A stretch of 64,000 nt of DNA, from positions 1 to 64,000 of the forward strand of contig NZ_NIBG01000010.1 of NCBI RefSeq assembly GCF_002270055.1, given 5' to 3'. Shown piece by piece: positions 52,606 through 62,415 of this stretch (its first letter is position 1; the number at the start of each line of letters is the position of its first letter). This DNA is from Anaeromicrobium sediminis (GTDB taxonomy: Bacteria; Bacillota; Clostridia; Peptostreptococcales; Thermotaleaceae). The translations under genes were made by a program, and so were the position numbers. The notes below the pieces were generated by a model, which saw only the letters and a list, made by a program, of their open reading frames with translations, did no database searches and was not told the origin of the DNA.

Positions 52606-53523
52606 ATGTTGTATAGGATATTTATTTTTCTAATTCTAATATCTTTTTCATTTTTTTTCATAGGCCTGTATATGGTCCCTACTTCCAATCCTTATATTTC
52701 TACTTTCAAATCTTATATTGTAGATGATTTAAAAATCTCTATGGATATGATAGATAATTATAATTCAGATGATATTAGTATAAAAAATGAAAGTAGGAAA
52801 AAAATCATAAACACAACCCTAAAGAACTTAAATTACACAAAATGGTTTCCTTACGAAGAATACATAGAATTAAAATTGTACGAGGACAAGGTTGTTCCAA
52901 ATAATTCAAATCTAATAGTAGTTCTAAATTTATCTAAAGATGTAAGCGTTATGGCTATCTATAATAAAGTGAATGGCCAATACGTTTATATGTATAGTAT
53001 TGAGGATATACTTCCTATAAAAAGTCTAGAATTTAGACCATATCCTGACAAGGATTATAATCTAATTATAAGTCATCAAAAACTAGATGAACGCCTAGGA
53101 GCCTTTTATTATGACGAATTTTTAGAAATTTGGGGATTTAATTCTAATAGTTTTAAGGAGTTATTTAGGAAAACCACTTATTCAGAGGAAATATATAATT
53201 TAAACTGGGTAAACCCAGATGAACCTAAAAACAAATGGCAAAAAAATATTAAAACTGGTTCTGTAGATTTTCCTTCTGACAAAGAAATCATCACTAAGAC
53301 TACTACAGAATCCTTTTTAGCCCTTAGTGACAAATTTCCTAAGCCGGATGAATTTAAGTTTTTACAAAAAAGTTCTTCAACGGAAAATTATTTATGGGAT
53401 GAAAAATCAAACAAATATATTTTAGATACAAAAAACACTTCTAATTTAAGTGATCCTTTAGACTTTTTAAGTGAACTTTTATCTATAAATGGCGAAAATT
53501 ACAAAATAGTTAAGACTAATTAA
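52606..53523 (+). CDS. secreted or membrane-anchored protein of unknown function
   Basis: 305 residues from ATG 52606 (MLYRIF), with GAGAGGTG five bases upstream; an ATG at 52591 lies before the ribosome site. The first 24 residues are hydrophobic (IFIFLILISFSFFFIGLYM), a signal anchor or uncleaved signal peptide. The remainder is Tyr/Asp/Lys/Ser-rich with predicted strands and no cysteine, as expected for a secreted domain. I do not recognise the family. It is divergent from the preceding gene and followed by a 204-base gap. Confidence 0.65.
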   Translation: MLYRIFIFLILISFSFFFIGLYMVPTSNPYISTFKSYIVDDLKISMDMIDNYNSDDISIKNESRKKIINTTLKNLNYTKWFPYEEYIELKLYEDKVVPNNSNLIVVLNLSKDVSVMAIYNKVNGQYVYMYSIEDILPIKSLEFRPYPDKDYNLIISHQKLDERLGAFYYDEFLEIWGFNSNSFKELFRKTTYSEEIYNLNWVNPDEPKNKWQKNIKTGSVDFPSDKEIITKTTTESFLALSDKFPKPDEFKFLQKSSSTENYLWDEKSNKYILDTKNTSNLSDPLDFLSELLSINGENYKIVKTN

Positions 53524-53655
53524 CAGGATATTCTAAATTATTGTAGAATTCATAATTATTTAAGGGAAAAATGTACTAAATTGAATCTTAATTCATATGC
53601 TTTTTACTATATTTGAATTTTAATTAAAGAAATCCAGGTATTTTTACAATTTTTT

Positions 53656-53681
53656 TGCTCCCCCTTGCAAAAGAGGGAGCA
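53656..53681 (+). other. hairpin upstream of the alanyl-tRNA editing gene
   Basis: TGCTCCC pairs with GGGAGCA with an inner CTT/AAG stem. T-runs lie before rather than after it on the plus strand, so it is not a standard terminator; it lies in the leader about 45 bases before the gene start. Confidence 0.45.
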
Positions 53682-53727
53682 TTAAAATACTAAACCAGGG
53701 AACAAACTTTTAATAGGAGTGATACAC

Positions 53728-54921
53728 TTGTATAAAAAACTATTTTACGAAAACGTATATTTAAAAAACTTTTCTGCCAATATTATGGAAGTGAAAAATG
53801 AAGGTAATTCTTTTCACCTAGTCCTAGACAAAACTTGCTTTTACCCAGAGGGCGGTGGACAACCTTCTGACATGGGTTTTATTGAAAACATCCCAGTAAA
53901 ATATGTTTACATAGAAGATAATAAAGTATATCATGTTGTAAACAGTTTACCCTCAAAGGAAGATAAATTAAACTGCGCTATAGATTGGCCCAGGAGATTC
54001 GACTTCATGCAACAGCATACAGGTCAGCACATTCTTTCTGCATGTATAGATAAGTTATACAGCGGTAAAACTGTAGGTTTCCATTTAAGTAAAGACTACA
54101 CCACTATAGACATTACTACCCAAAACTTGAAAGATGAACATATAAAAAGAATAGAACAATTGGCCAACGAAATAGTTTTTGCCAATTTAATCATAAAGCA
54201 ATTTTATCCAGATTCTCATACCTTAAAAGAACTGCCCCTTAGAAAAGTTCCTTCTGTTGATGAAAATATTCGTGTAGTTAGTATTGATTCTTTTGATCAC
54301 TCTCCTTGTGGTGGTACTCACGTGAGTAGAACTGGTGAAGTGGGCTTAATCAAAATAAAGACCTATGAAAAAACACGTGGGAAAACTAGATTAGAATTTG
54401 TTTGTGGCAATAGGGCATATAATGACTATTTAATAAAAAATGATCAAATAAACAATCTATCTACCCTTTTATCTGTAAAAGACTCTCAAGTGTATGAAGC
54501 TGTGGAGCGAATACATAATGTAAATAATTCTAATAAAAAAGAAATAAATAAACTTCAATGTGAATTAATATTTTACGAAGGAGAAAAACTATATAATGAA
54601 TGTACTCCTAATGGAAATTATAAAATAATAAGAAAAATATTTGAAGACAAAGACTTTCAAAACCTTCGTACCCTTGGACTTAATTTATGTTCTAAAAACA
54701 ACGTGATAGCTCTACTTGGGACTAAAAAAGATAAGGCACAATTTATCCTTGCTTTGTCTAAAAACATTTCCCACATTAATATGAAGGACATAGTGAATGG
54801 TTTAAGAAGTAGAGTAACTATAAATGGTGGCGGAAATAATCATGTTTGCCAAGGTGGGGTAAACTCCATAGATGATTTAGGGTTACTTTTATCCCTTGTA
54901 TACGATGAAGTTCAAAAATAA
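53728..54921 (+). CDS. alanyl-tRNA editing protein (AlaX-L) with DHHA1 domain
   Basis: Free-standing homologue of the AlaRS editing domain that deacylates Ser-tRNA(Ala) or Gly-tRNA(Ala). The zinc site consists of HTGQH (about residue 96) and CGGTH (about residue 200), and FYPEGGGQPSD is the conserved N-terminal entry. A coiled region and a C-terminal DHHA1-like domain with the Gly-rich GGGNNHVCQGG make it the long AlaX form. I start at TTG 53728: TAGGAG lies eight bases upstream, and GTG 53719 is in the ribosome site. 397 residues. Plus strand, monocistronic. Confidence 0.92.
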   Translation: MYKKLFYENVYLKNFSANIMEVKNEGNSFHLVLDKTCFYPEGGGQPSDMGFIENIPVKYVYIEDNKVYHVVNSLPSKEDKLNCAIDWPRRFDFMQQHTGQHILSACIDKLYSGKTVGFHLSKDYTTIDITTQNLKDEHIKRIEQLANEIVFANLIIKQFYPDSHTLKELPLRKVPSVDENIRVVSIDSFDHSPCGGTHVSRTGEVGLIKIKTYEKTRGKTRLEFVCGNRAYNDYLIKNDQINNLSTLLSVKDSQVYEAVERIHNVNNSNKKEINKLQCELIFYEGEKLYNECTPNGNYKIIRKIFEDKDFQNLRTLGLNLCSKNNVIALLGTKKDKAQFILALSKNISHINMKDIVNGLRSRVTINGGGNNHVCQGGVNSIDDLGLLLSLVYDEVQK

Positions 54922-54923
54922 AT

Positions 54924-54961
54924 ATGACAGGTCTAAGATAAAATTGTCCTAGGCCTGTCAT
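54924..54961. terminator. terminator between the AlaX gene and the response regulator gene
   Basis: ATGACAGG (54924-54931) pairs with CCTGTCAT (54954-54961), with further CTA/TAG pairing inside. Convergent genes end on both sides, so it probably serves both. Confidence 0.75.
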
Positions 54962-54967
54962 TTAGCT

Positions 54968-56596
54968 TTATCCTATTGTCTTTTTATATTGAGCAGGACT
55001 TTTGCCAACCTTCTCTTTAAATAGTTTTGAAAAATATCTACGATCTCTTATACCTACCAATTCGGCAATTTCACTTATTTTCTTATTATGGGTTTCCATC
55101 AATTCTTTGGCCTTCTCGATTCTCACATCCTTTAAGTAGTCCACAAAGTTATTTTTTGTCTGTTGCTTAAATAAATGGCTTAAATAGGACATATTCATGT
55201 GTACATGTTCTGCTACCTTTACTAAGGTTATATCCTTCATATAATTGCAATTAATATATCGTATGACTTCACAAATAACCTCATGTTCAAATTTATTCTG
55301 ATCATTAGGCCTAAGTTTACCTGTGACAATTTCTATATTCCTTTTGATCCATATGATTAAATCAAAAATAGTTTCCATATTTTCAATTACCCTAAAGGGA
55401 TTGGTATCTTCCCCATAAATATCTTTAGGATTTATGTCATACTCATCTGCAACTTTGTTTATTATTAATATAATCCTTCTAAAGAAATTATGGACATATT
55501 CTATTTTTACATTCCTCTCCTTAAATCCTGTTACATATAGATCTATATAATAATTTATCTTTTCGTATTGGCAATTTCTCAAATAAAATATTAACTCCTT
55601 TTCTTCCCTATTGCTGATTTTTATAGGATCTGTTGAAATCTCTTTTACTATATCCTTATAAAGTATTATTTTATGGTCTCCCATATAAAATTTAGATTTT
55701 AAACTCATTTTACATTGATTAAAGTATTCATCTATACGATCAAGACTGTAGATAGGCTCACTAATTCCAATGGACATATTAATATTCAAATAGATTTGTA
55801 TGTTTTTTTGCACCCTTACAGCAAATTCCTTCATACCTTTATACATGTTCAATTGACTTTTTTCTCCATGAACTGAATATAATATTAAAAACTGTTTGTC
55901 TGTTACCCTATATACATATCCATCATTAAAATCATTTAATATTTCCTTTGATATATTCATAATGGAATTATATAGGATTTGCCTATTTCTCATATGAGGT
56001 CCAAATTTTAACTTATGAAAACCGTCGATTTCTAAAATCATTATTATTTTATTTTTTAAGTCATCTCCCAATTTCAACTCTTTAATTTTTTCTCTAATAT
56101 CCTTTTTTTCTTTCCAACTTCCATTTATAATTTCCCTAAAAAACTGTTGCCTTAGTGTCTTTAAACACTTATTTGCCAGATCTTTCATACTTTCATATTG
56201 TCCATTTTCCACTCTTTCTTTCTCTATTAAATTCTTGGTTTCTTTTAAAGTTTTTAATAAAATTTTGTCATTCAATTGATTCTTTAGGCAATATTCATTA
56301 GCTCCATGCTTTAATGCCTCTTTCACATATGCAAAATCGTCATAACAGCTCAAAACAATTGTTTTACATCCGTATTTTTTTTCTCTTATGTTTTTTATCA
56401 ATTCTATACCATTCATACTAGGCATACTTATATCTGTTATGACTATATGGGGCTTGAATTTTTCTATTTTCTCTAATGCTTCCCTTCCATCTATTGCTTC
56501 TCCCACCAGTTCATATCCATGCTTATTCCAATCTATTATCTTATTTAAAAACATTCTAACTGGAAAGTCATCATCTACTATTAATACTTTAATCAT
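54968..56596 (-). CDS. YesN-type response regulator with AraC DNA-binding domain
   Basis: The N-terminal receiver domain has VLIVDDDFPVRM (acidic pocket), the phospho-acceptor Asp in VITDISMPSMNGIEL (about residue 55), and SCYDDFAYVKEA. A long central region (about 130-420) follows, and the C-terminal AraC-type double HTH has VAEHVHMNMSYLSHLFKQQ and ISEIAELVGIRDRRYFSKLF. 542 residues from ATG 56596, with GGAGAGGGAG upstream. It overlaps the histidine kinase gene by 8 bases, so the two are translationally coupled. Likely target: the adjacent sugar operon. Confidence 0.93.
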   Translation of the reverse strand: MIKVLIVDDDFPVRMFLNKIIDWNKHGYELVGEAIDGREALEKIEKFKPHIVITDISMPSMNGIELIKNIREKKYGCKTIVLSCYDDFAYVKEALKHGANEYCLKNQLNDKILLKTLKETKNLIEKERVENGQYESMKDLANKCLKTLRQQFFREIINGSWKEKKDIREKIKELKLGDDLKNKIIMILEIDGFHKLKFGPHMRNRQILYNSIMNISKEILNDFNDGYVYRVTDKQFLILYSVHGEKSQLNMYKGMKEFAVRVQKNIQIYLNINMSIGISEPIYSLDRIDEYFNQCKMSLKSKFYMGDHKIILYKDIVKEISTDPIKISNREEKELIFYLRNCQYEKINYYIDLYVTGFKERNVKIEYVHNFFRRIILIINKVADEYDINPKDIYGEDTNPFRVIENMETIFDLIIWIKRNIEIVTGKLRPNDQNKFEHEVICEVIRYINCNYMKDITLVKVAEHVHMNMSYLSHLFKQQTKNNFVDYLKDVRIEKAKELMETHNKKISEIAELVGIRDRRYFSKLFKEKVGKSPAQYKKTIG

Positions 56597-58376
56597 CTTC
56601 TCCCTCTCCTTCAAAGGTCATGGGAATTCGCATTCTAACTATTAATCCGCCCTCTTCTCTATTTCTCATAGTTAATTCATAACAATCTCCAAAATATAGT
56701 TTTATTCTCTTGTTTATATTGTTTATTCCTGTTCCTCCTACCTTTTGCTCCTTTTTTCCTCTAATGATTTCTTTTATTTCATCAACAGTCATTCCCACGC
56801 CGTTATCCTCTACTTCTAACAAAATATCCTTTTCATCCTTTATGACTCTTATTTTGATAATTCCATCTCCCCGCCTTAGATTAATACCATATCTTATGCT
56901 ATTATCTACAAGGGGCTGTAATATTAATTTAGGAACCTTACACATTAAAATAGACTTATCTATTTCATAACGAACTTGAAATAAATCTCTATATCTAAAC
57001 TTTTGAAGTAATATATAATTTTTAACTTGTTTAATCTCTTCATCTAAAGTTATAAAATCCATCTTATTTCCCGCACTAAGTTGAAGTAATTCTATTAATG
57101 CTCCTAACATTTCTGCCACCGTCTTTGATTCTTGAAGTATAGCTACACACCTAATAGAATTTAGGGTATTGTACATAAAATGGGGAGCCACTTGTGATTG
57201 CAGTGCCTGTAATTCTGCTTCTTTTTTCAACAATTTTTGTACATATACTTCATTAAAAAGATTATTTACTTTCATAACCATTTGATTAAAACCTTTATTT
57301 AAAATTCCAAATTCATCTTCTCTTTTTTCAATAATCTTAATATTAAAGTCTCCTTTTCCCACTTCTTCCATAGAGTACTTTAACTTTTTAATAGGTTCGT
57401 ATATATTTAGCGAAAATATAAAGCCTATAATTACACTTACAATCATACATATGCCCATAACACTAATGGCATGGGATTTAATATCCTTAATCTCAGATAT
57501 AATCTCATTTTGATCTATTAAGGATACAATTTTATAATTAGTAAGCTTGCTAGTCACAAAGGTGATTAAATGTTTCTTTCCCCCTACAGTGTCCACAAAG
57601 TAGCCCTCTTCCCTATTTAAAATAAATTTAATATAGGGCTTTTTACTAAAATTTAATCCTATAAGATCTACCTTTGGATGTGAAACTACTCGTCCTTCTT
57701 CATCTATAACAAATACTATATTCTTTAATTTTTTACCTCCGTTGTTTAAAAAATTAAAGAACAATACTCTCTCATCCACATTTACCCGTAATTCACCTAG
57801 GGATTCTTCATGATTAAAATTCTTAATTTGTTTTGAGATGGTAAAAAAATTTTTCTCATGGGAAAAAAAATCATCTTTTATATTTAATATAGATATCCAA
57901 TTATTAGGATTTGTCTTGCCTTTTTTTATTAACCTTAGCCACTTAAAATTCTCATCATCCTTAACTGAGATTATATTTTTCATACCATAGGTAGTCATTA
58001 CAGTTTTTATCTTTGGAATATATATATAAATAGAGTCTATGTATCTATATTTCTTAGCCGTTCTAGAATATTCAGAAGACATATTCATTAATTCCTTTTT
58101 ACGCGTTTCTTTATCAGCTTCTATAACAGTTTGGATTTCTTCTATGGTTTCATTACTAGAACTCAATCTAATGGCCAGATAATAAGTTTCTGTTAAACAA
58201 TTTTCCACAGCTTTAACATCTTGTTTTAAATTAGTTATCATTATTTGGCCAGTCTTTTCTTGTAATATATTTACAGATTTTATATATAATACACTGCCTA
58301 TAATAGTAGATGGGCAAATTATAAGTATTACAAAGGCTAAAATAAGCTTACTTCTAACACTTTTAAAATTCACCAT
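56589..58376 (-). CDS. YesM-type sensor histidine kinase
   Basis: Membrane sensor with a helix at about 10-32, an extracellular cache-like domain (to about 290), a second helix (SVMGICMIVSVIIGFIFSL) and a HAMP region (YSMEEVGKGDFNIKI). The His_kinase domain has the phospho-acceptor in QSQVAPHFMYNTLNSIR, and the HATPase domain has LILQPLVDNSIRYG and EVEDNGVGM. 595 residues. ATG 58376 has AAAGGAG upstream. It lies after the isomerase gene and a hairpin, and immediately before its response regulator. The signal is unknown; the neighbouring transporter suggests a sugar or cyclitol. Confidence 0.93.
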   Translation of the reverse strand: MVNFKSVRSKLILAFVILIICPSTIIGSVLYIKSVNILQEKTGQIMITNLKQDVKAVENCLTETYYLAIRLSSSNETIEEIQTVIEADKETRKKELMNMSSEYSRTAKKYRYIDSIYIYIPKIKTVMTTYGMKNIISVKDDENFKWLRLIKKGKTNPNNWISILNIKDDFFSHEKNFFTISKQIKNFNHEESLGELRVNVDERVLFFNFLNNGGKKLKNIVFVIDEEGRVVSHPKVDLIGLNFSKKPYIKFILNREEGYFVDTVGGKKHLITFVTSKLTNYKIVSLIDQNEIISEIKDIKSHAISVMGICMIVSVIIGFIFSLNIYEPIKKLKYSMEEVGKGDFNIKIIEKREDEFGILNKGFNQMVMKVNNLFNEVYVQKLLKKEAELQALQSQVAPHFMYNTLNSIRCVAILQESKTVAEMLGALIELLQLSAGNKMDFITLDEEIKQVKNYILLQKFRYRDLFQVRYEIDKSILMCKVPKLILQPLVDNSIRYGINLRRGDGIIKIRVIKDEKDILLEVEDNGVGMTVDEIKEIIRGKKEQKVGGTGINNINKRIKLYFGDCYELTMRNREEGGLIVRMRIPMTFEGEGEDD

Positions 58377-58454
58377 TAAAAGCTCCTTTCTTTTTATTAG
58401 AACTTAAATATCTCACTAATTAATTTCTATAAAAATTCATAAAAATCCTTTTAA

Positions 58455-58507
58455 AATACAATAAGTGATGTATATTCTGTCTAGAATTCTACACCACTTA
58501 TTGTATT
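58455..58507 (-). terminator. long hairpin after the isomerase gene
   Basis: AATACAATAAGTG (58455-58467) pairs perfectly with CACTTATTGTATT (58495-58507), with inner TGTA/TACA and ATTC/GAAT pairing. On the minus strand TTTTAAAA follows. It likely ends or attenuates the sugar operon ahead of the kinase gene. Confidence 0.7.
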
Positions 58508-58515
58508 TAAATTTA

Positions 58516-59295
58516 TTAAAGAGCTAATATTACATCTATAGCATTCTTCGACGAGTTAATAGGTTCTAACTCAAATCCTATAATTCCTTTGTATTCTAAC
58601 TCCCTAAGGGACTTAAATATATTATTATAGTTAAGTTCTCCTGTTCCAGGTTCGTGCCTACCAGGAGCATCCGCCACATGAATATAGCCTATTTCATTTA
58701 TATGTTTTTTAATATTATCTATTACATTCCCCTCATTTATTTGCATGTGATATACATCATATAATATCTTTATGTAAGGAGAATTTACTGCCTTTATTAA
58801 GTTTGCACTATCCTCTGTATAAGCCAAGAAATTTCCCACATGGTCTACTATGATATTTAAAGCCTCTAAAACTAGAGTTACCTCATTTTCTTCTGCGAAT
58901 GCTTTTAACTCATTTAAAAGCATTCGCATATTATCATATTTCACCTTATGATCTATTTCCTTATAATCATTTATTACTATTCCACCTTCCCCTAGGGCAT
59001 TTGAATGAATGACTAAATTGTCACACTCTAAAAACTTTGCTGCTTTTATAGATTTTTTTATAAAATCTATATAATCGGCATTTTCTCTCTCATCTACCAT
59101 GGAAAAGGCCTTATCTCCTGAAAAACTACCTATTTTAAGATTATACTTATTGCATAAATCCTTTATTTTATCTAGGTCCTTATCATCCCAAGACCAAAAC
59201 TCCACATATTCAAAGCCAGCTTCCCTTGCTAGCTTAAATCTTTCATAAAATGGTGCTTCTGTAAATATCATTTCTATACATGCAGATTTTTTCAT
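58516..59295 (-). CDS. sugar phosphate isomerase/epimerase (AP-endonuclease 2 fold)
   Basis: TIM-barrel protein of the xylose-isomerase-like family, related to IolI/IolE/IolH and hydroxypyruvate isomerases. Metal-binding residues are suggested by VLEALNIIVDHVG, YDVYHMQINEGNV, HVADAPGRHEPGTGELNY and the final GIGFELEP-like GIIGFELEPINSS. 259 residues. I start at ATG 59295 with GGAGGTG upstream; a TTG at 59310 lies in the end of the dehydrogenase gene. Gene context with an inositol dehydrogenase-like enzyme suggests inosose or keto-sugar handling; the exact substrate is unknown. Confidence 0.85.
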   Translation of the reverse strand: MKKSACIEMIFTEAPFYERFKLAREAGFEYVEFWSWDDKDLDKIKDLCNKYNLKIGSFSGDKAFSMVDERENADYIDFIKKSIKAAKFLECDNLVIHSNALGEGGIVINDYKEIDHKVKYDNMRMLLNELKAFAEENEVTLVLEALNIIVDHVGNFLAYTEDSANLIKAVNSPYIKILYDVYHMQINEGNVIDNIKKHINEIGYIHVADAPGRHEPGTGELNYNNIFKSLRELEYKGIIGFELEPINSSKNAIDVILAL

Positions 59296-59310
59296 ATTTC
59301 CCACCTCCAA

Positions 59311-60318
59311 TTAAAAAAGTTCTGATAACTTAACTGTCCTTTTTTCCTTCATGGATTTATAAGCTGCCATTCCTATTAATACAGGTTGTAATCCATCTAT
59401 ACCCACTACAGGTGGGGTTTTATCCTCCGCTAAGGCATTTACAAAGGATTTAAACTCTTGAACGTAAGAATCATAATATCTCTCCAAGAAGAAAAATAGA
59501 GGTTTATCAGTGGATACATTTTCATCTGTACTAAGTCTTACTGTGTCAGGATAGTCATTATTAGCTACAGCACAACCCTTTGATCCAAATACCTCCACCC
59601 TTTGGTCATATCCATAAACAGCTTGCCTGCTATTATCAATTATTCCTATGGCTCCATTTTCAAATTTAAGGGTAATTACAGCCGTATCTATATCTCCTGC
59701 TTCTCCTATCTTTTCATCTACTAATACAGTTCCCACAGCATGCACTTCCTCTACTTCACTACCTGATAAATAGCGTGCCATATCAAAATCATGTATAGTC
59801 ATGTCAAAGAATAGTCCACCAGATACTTTAATATACTCAATTGGAGGAGGAGCTGGGTCCCTTGAAGTGATTTTTACAATATGTACATCTCCAACCTTAT
59901 TTCCGTCTACTAATTCTCTTACCCTTCTAAAATTGTGATCAAATCTTCTATTAAATCCAATTTGTAATTTTACACCTGCATCTTCCACAGCCTTGAGGGC
60001 TTCTTTTATTTTGTCTATGTTAAAATCTATAGGTTTTTCACAGAATATGTCCTTCCCTGCCTTAGCAGACTCTATTATTAAATCAGCATGAGTATCTGTA
60101 GATGACGCTATAATTACACCTTTAATTTCATCATCCTTAAGTATTTCCTTATAGTCTTTAGTAACATTTTCAATAGCAAGTGAACTTGCCCACTCTATAG
60201 TTTTTTCATCTGCATATACCTCTGCCACTGTTTTTATCTCTGCCTTTGGCACATGATAAGTTATTATTTCACCATGAAGTCTTCCTATTCTTCCTGCACC
60301 TATTAGTCCAAGTTTCAT
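59311..60318 (-). CDS. iolG: inositol 2-dehydrogenase-like oxidoreductase
   Basis: Gfo/Idh/MocA family NAD(P) enzyme. The N-terminal Rossmann fold starts GLIGAGRIGRLHGE, and CEKPIDFN supplies the catalytic Lys. The C-terminal domain has GGLFFDMTIHDFDMARYL, whose Asp and His pair matches inositol dehydrogenases. 335 residues is typical of IolG. GGTGG lies upstream of ATG 60318. It follows the binding protein gene after a hairpin and precedes the isomerase gene by 15 bases. Inositol is the most likely substrate, but scyllo-inositol or another cyclitol is possible. Confidence 0.85.
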   Translation of the reverse strand: MKLGLIGAGRIGRLHGEIITYHVPKAEIKTVAEVYADEKTIEWASSLAIENVTKDYKEILKDDEIKGVIIASSTDTHADLIIESAKAGKDIFCEKPIDFNIDKIKEALKAVEDAGVKLQIGFNRRFDHNFRRVRELVDGNKVGDVHIVKITSRDPAPPPIEYIKVSGGLFFDMTIHDFDMARYLSGSEVEEVHAVGTVLVDEKIGEAGDIDTAVITLKFENGAIGIIDNSRQAVYGYDQRVEVFGSKGCAVANNDYPDTVRLSTDENVSTDKPLFFFLERYYDSYVQEFKSFVNALAEDKTPPVVGIDGLQPVLIGMAAYKSMKEKRTVKLSELF

Positions 60319-60352
60319 AATCTATACCACCTTTCATTAAATTCTGTATTAA

Positions 60353-60382
60353 GGGTGTCTTAAGATTAGTCTCAAGACACCC
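60353..60382 (-). other. hairpin between the binding protein and dehydrogenase genes
   Basis: GGGTGTCTT (60353-60361) pairs with AAGACACCC (60374-60382), with partial inner pairing. No T-run follows on the minus strand. Such hairpins often protect the binding-protein part of an ABC operon mRNA and raise its level over downstream genes. Confidence 0.6.
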
Positions 60383-60418
60383 CCTTTAGGGAATTTTCTA
60401 TGTATTTCCGTAATTTGC

Positions 60419-61381
60419 TTATTTTAAATATTCATTTACATTTTCTTCTGTTATTAAATCTGTTCCTGTATCAACTACCTTAGGAACATCTTCTTCATTA
60501 ATATGTTTAACTGCATTTTTAACAGCTTCATATCCCATATTATATGGACTTTGAGCAACTACAGAGTCCATCTTCCCGTCTTTTATTGCATTTAGTACAT
60601 CTGTCTGAGTGTCAAAGGCTATTATCTTTATATCTCCAAGTTTCCCCTTTGCATCAATAGCCTCCATGGCACCTAATCCCATTAAAGCATTTGTACAAAA
60701 TACTGCTTTTAAATCTGGATTTGATTGAAGTATATTTTCCATAACTGTCATAGCTAGGGCAGATTCACTATTAGCTGGTTGTTCTGCCACTAATTCTATA
60801 TTAGTTCCCTTTAAAGCTTCTTTAAATCCAGCATTTCTATCTCTGTGCGTTTGTTGACCAGGAACACCTGTTATTAAGGCAACCTTACCTTCTCCACCAA
60901 TTATTTCAACGATTCTTTCACCAGCCATCTTTCCGCCTAGAGTATTGTTTGTACCTACAAATGCTACCACATTAGCATCTGCATTTGTATCAACTGTTAA
61001 TACGGGTATTCCATTAGAATTTGCTTCCTCAATGAAAGGAACTATCCCTTCAGAATCGCAAGGTGCTACTGCCAGAGCATCTACCTTTTGTTGAATCAAG
61101 TCTTCAATTATTCTAAATTGTTGTTCCACATTCGACTCTTTGTCTGGTGCTAATACAACTACATCAACTCCCGTTTCTGCTGCTGCATCTTCTGCTCCCT
61201 TTTTAACAGTTAGCCAGTGCTCACTATCAAGGGCCTTTACTACTACTCCTATCTTTGACTTTTTCTCCACATCATTGGAAGTCTCTTGAGTTTGTGTTTC
61301 CTTTGCACCACATCCCACTACCAATGTTACCATCATAGCAATGACGAGCATAAGAGCCATAATTTTTTTTAGTTTTTTCAT
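60419..61381 (-). CDS. sugar ABC transporter substrate-binding lipoprotein (RbsB-like)
   Basis: The N-terminus MKKLKKIMALMLVIAMMVTL followed by VVGC is a lipoprotein signal with the lipobox Cys near residue 24. The mature part is a type I periplasmic-binding fold of the ribose/galactose family: KIGVVVKALDSEHWL, PCDSEGIVPFIEEANSNGIP, DTNADANVVAFVGTNN and AFDTQTDVLNAI. It captures a monosaccharide or cyclitol outside the cell. 320 residues. GGGAGG precedes ATG 61381. It follows the permease gene by 13 bases. Confidence 0.92.
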   Translation of the reverse strand: MKKLKKIMALMLVIAMMVTLVVGCGAKETQTQETSNDVEKKSKIGVVVKALDSEHWLTVKKGAEDAAAETGVDVVVLAPDKESNVEQQFRIIEDLIQQKVDALAVAPCDSEGIVPFIEEANSNGIPVLTVDTNADANVVAFVGTNNTLGGKMAGERIVEIIGGEGKVALITGVPGQQTHRDRNAGFKEALKGTNIELVAEQPANSESALAMTVMENILQSNPDLKAVFCTNALMGLGAMEAIDAKGKLGDIKIIAFDTQTDVLNAIKDGKMDSVVAQSPYNMGYEAVKNAVKHINEEDVPKVVDTGTDLITEENVNEYLK

Positions 61382-61394
61382 TTTTCATCCTCCC

Positions 61395-62351
61395 TTATTT
61401 TTTATTTTGCAACTTGTCAATGGCAACTGCTCCTATAACAACACATCCTATAACAACCTGTTGCCAAAATGAAGACACATTAAGAAGATTTAAACCATTT
61501 CTTAAGACACCAATTATTAAAGCACCTAGTAAAGTACCTTGTGCTGTTCCTTCTCCTCCTGAGAGACTAACCCCTCCAATAACAGCTGCAGCAATGGCAT
61601 CAAGTTCATATCCTAATCCTGCTATTGGTTGAGCCGAATTCAATCTAGCCGTCAGTATTATTCCAGCTAGTCCAGCCATAGTTCCACACCAAGTATACAC
61701 TAAAAGTTTTGTTCTTTTTACATTTATCCCTGAAAGTCTTGTAGCTTCTTCATTTCCTCCTATGGCATATACATATCTCCCGAATTTTGTATATTTGAGT
61801 AAAATATAGGCTATTACAAAGACTATAAGAGTTATAAGAACCGGTACTGGCATACCCATAAACTTACCTCTGCCTAAAATTCTTAAAGATTTAGGCATTC
61901 CAGATATGGGATATCCCTTAGTGATAACTAAGGACATTCCCCTTGCTATACTCATCATTCCTAAAGTTACTATAAATGGTGCCAAGTCTAATTTTGTAAT
62001 TAAAAATCCATTCATTGCTCCTGCTAAAGTTCCTATTAATAATCCCAGTAACACTGCTGGAATAAGGTCTATACCGTTGCTAATGGCTAAACCCATAGAT
62101 ACAGAAGATAAGGCCAATATGGAGCCTACAGATAAGTCAATGCCTGATGTTATTATGGCAAAAGTTATACCAAATGCCAAAATGGCATTTATTGATGACT
62201 GTAGTGCAATATTTAAAGCATTACTTAAAGTTAGAAAATACGGTGACATGAAACTTAAAAATATACACATTATTAGTAACCCTAGTAATGTACCTGCCGT
62301 CCTTAAGAATCCCTTAATTTGAAAGGATTTTTTATTTGTAATTGCTTCCAT
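61395..62351 (-). CDS. sugar ABC transporter permease (RbsC-like)
   Basis: Membrane permease of the ribose/xylose/galactose type with about eight to ten helices, including SSINAILAFGITFAIITSGI, DLSVGSILALSSVS and the family signature AAAVIGGVSLSGGEGTAQGT. 318 residues, normal. GGGGGATT precedes ATG 62351. It lies between the ATPase gene (64-base gap) and the binding protein gene, forming one uptake system. Confidence 0.94.
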   Translation of the reverse strand: MEAITNKKSFQIKGFLRTAGTLLGLLIMCIFLSFMSPYFLTLSNALNIALQSSINAILAFGITFAIITSGIDLSVGSILALSSVSMGLAISNGIDLIPAVLLGLLIGTLAGAMNGFLITKLDLAPFIVTLGMMSIARGMSLVITKGYPISGMPKSLRILGRGKFMGMPVPVLITLIVFVIAYILLKYTKFGRYVYAIGGNEEATRLSGINVKRTKLLVYTWCGTMAGLAGIILTARLNSAQPIAGLGYELDAIAAAVIGGVSLSGGEGTAQGTLLGALIIGVLRNGLNLLNVSSFWQQVVIGCVVIGAVAIDKLQNKK

Positions 62352-62415
62352 TTTAATCCCCCTTAAAGTTATACTCCAATTTTTCTGTTATGGCTTTATT
62401 ATGTTAAATTAATAC

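Noticed and set aside
53656-53681. Intrinsic terminator after the secreted-protein gene
   Set aside because: The hairpin is good but no T-run follows on either strand; kept only as a hairpin.
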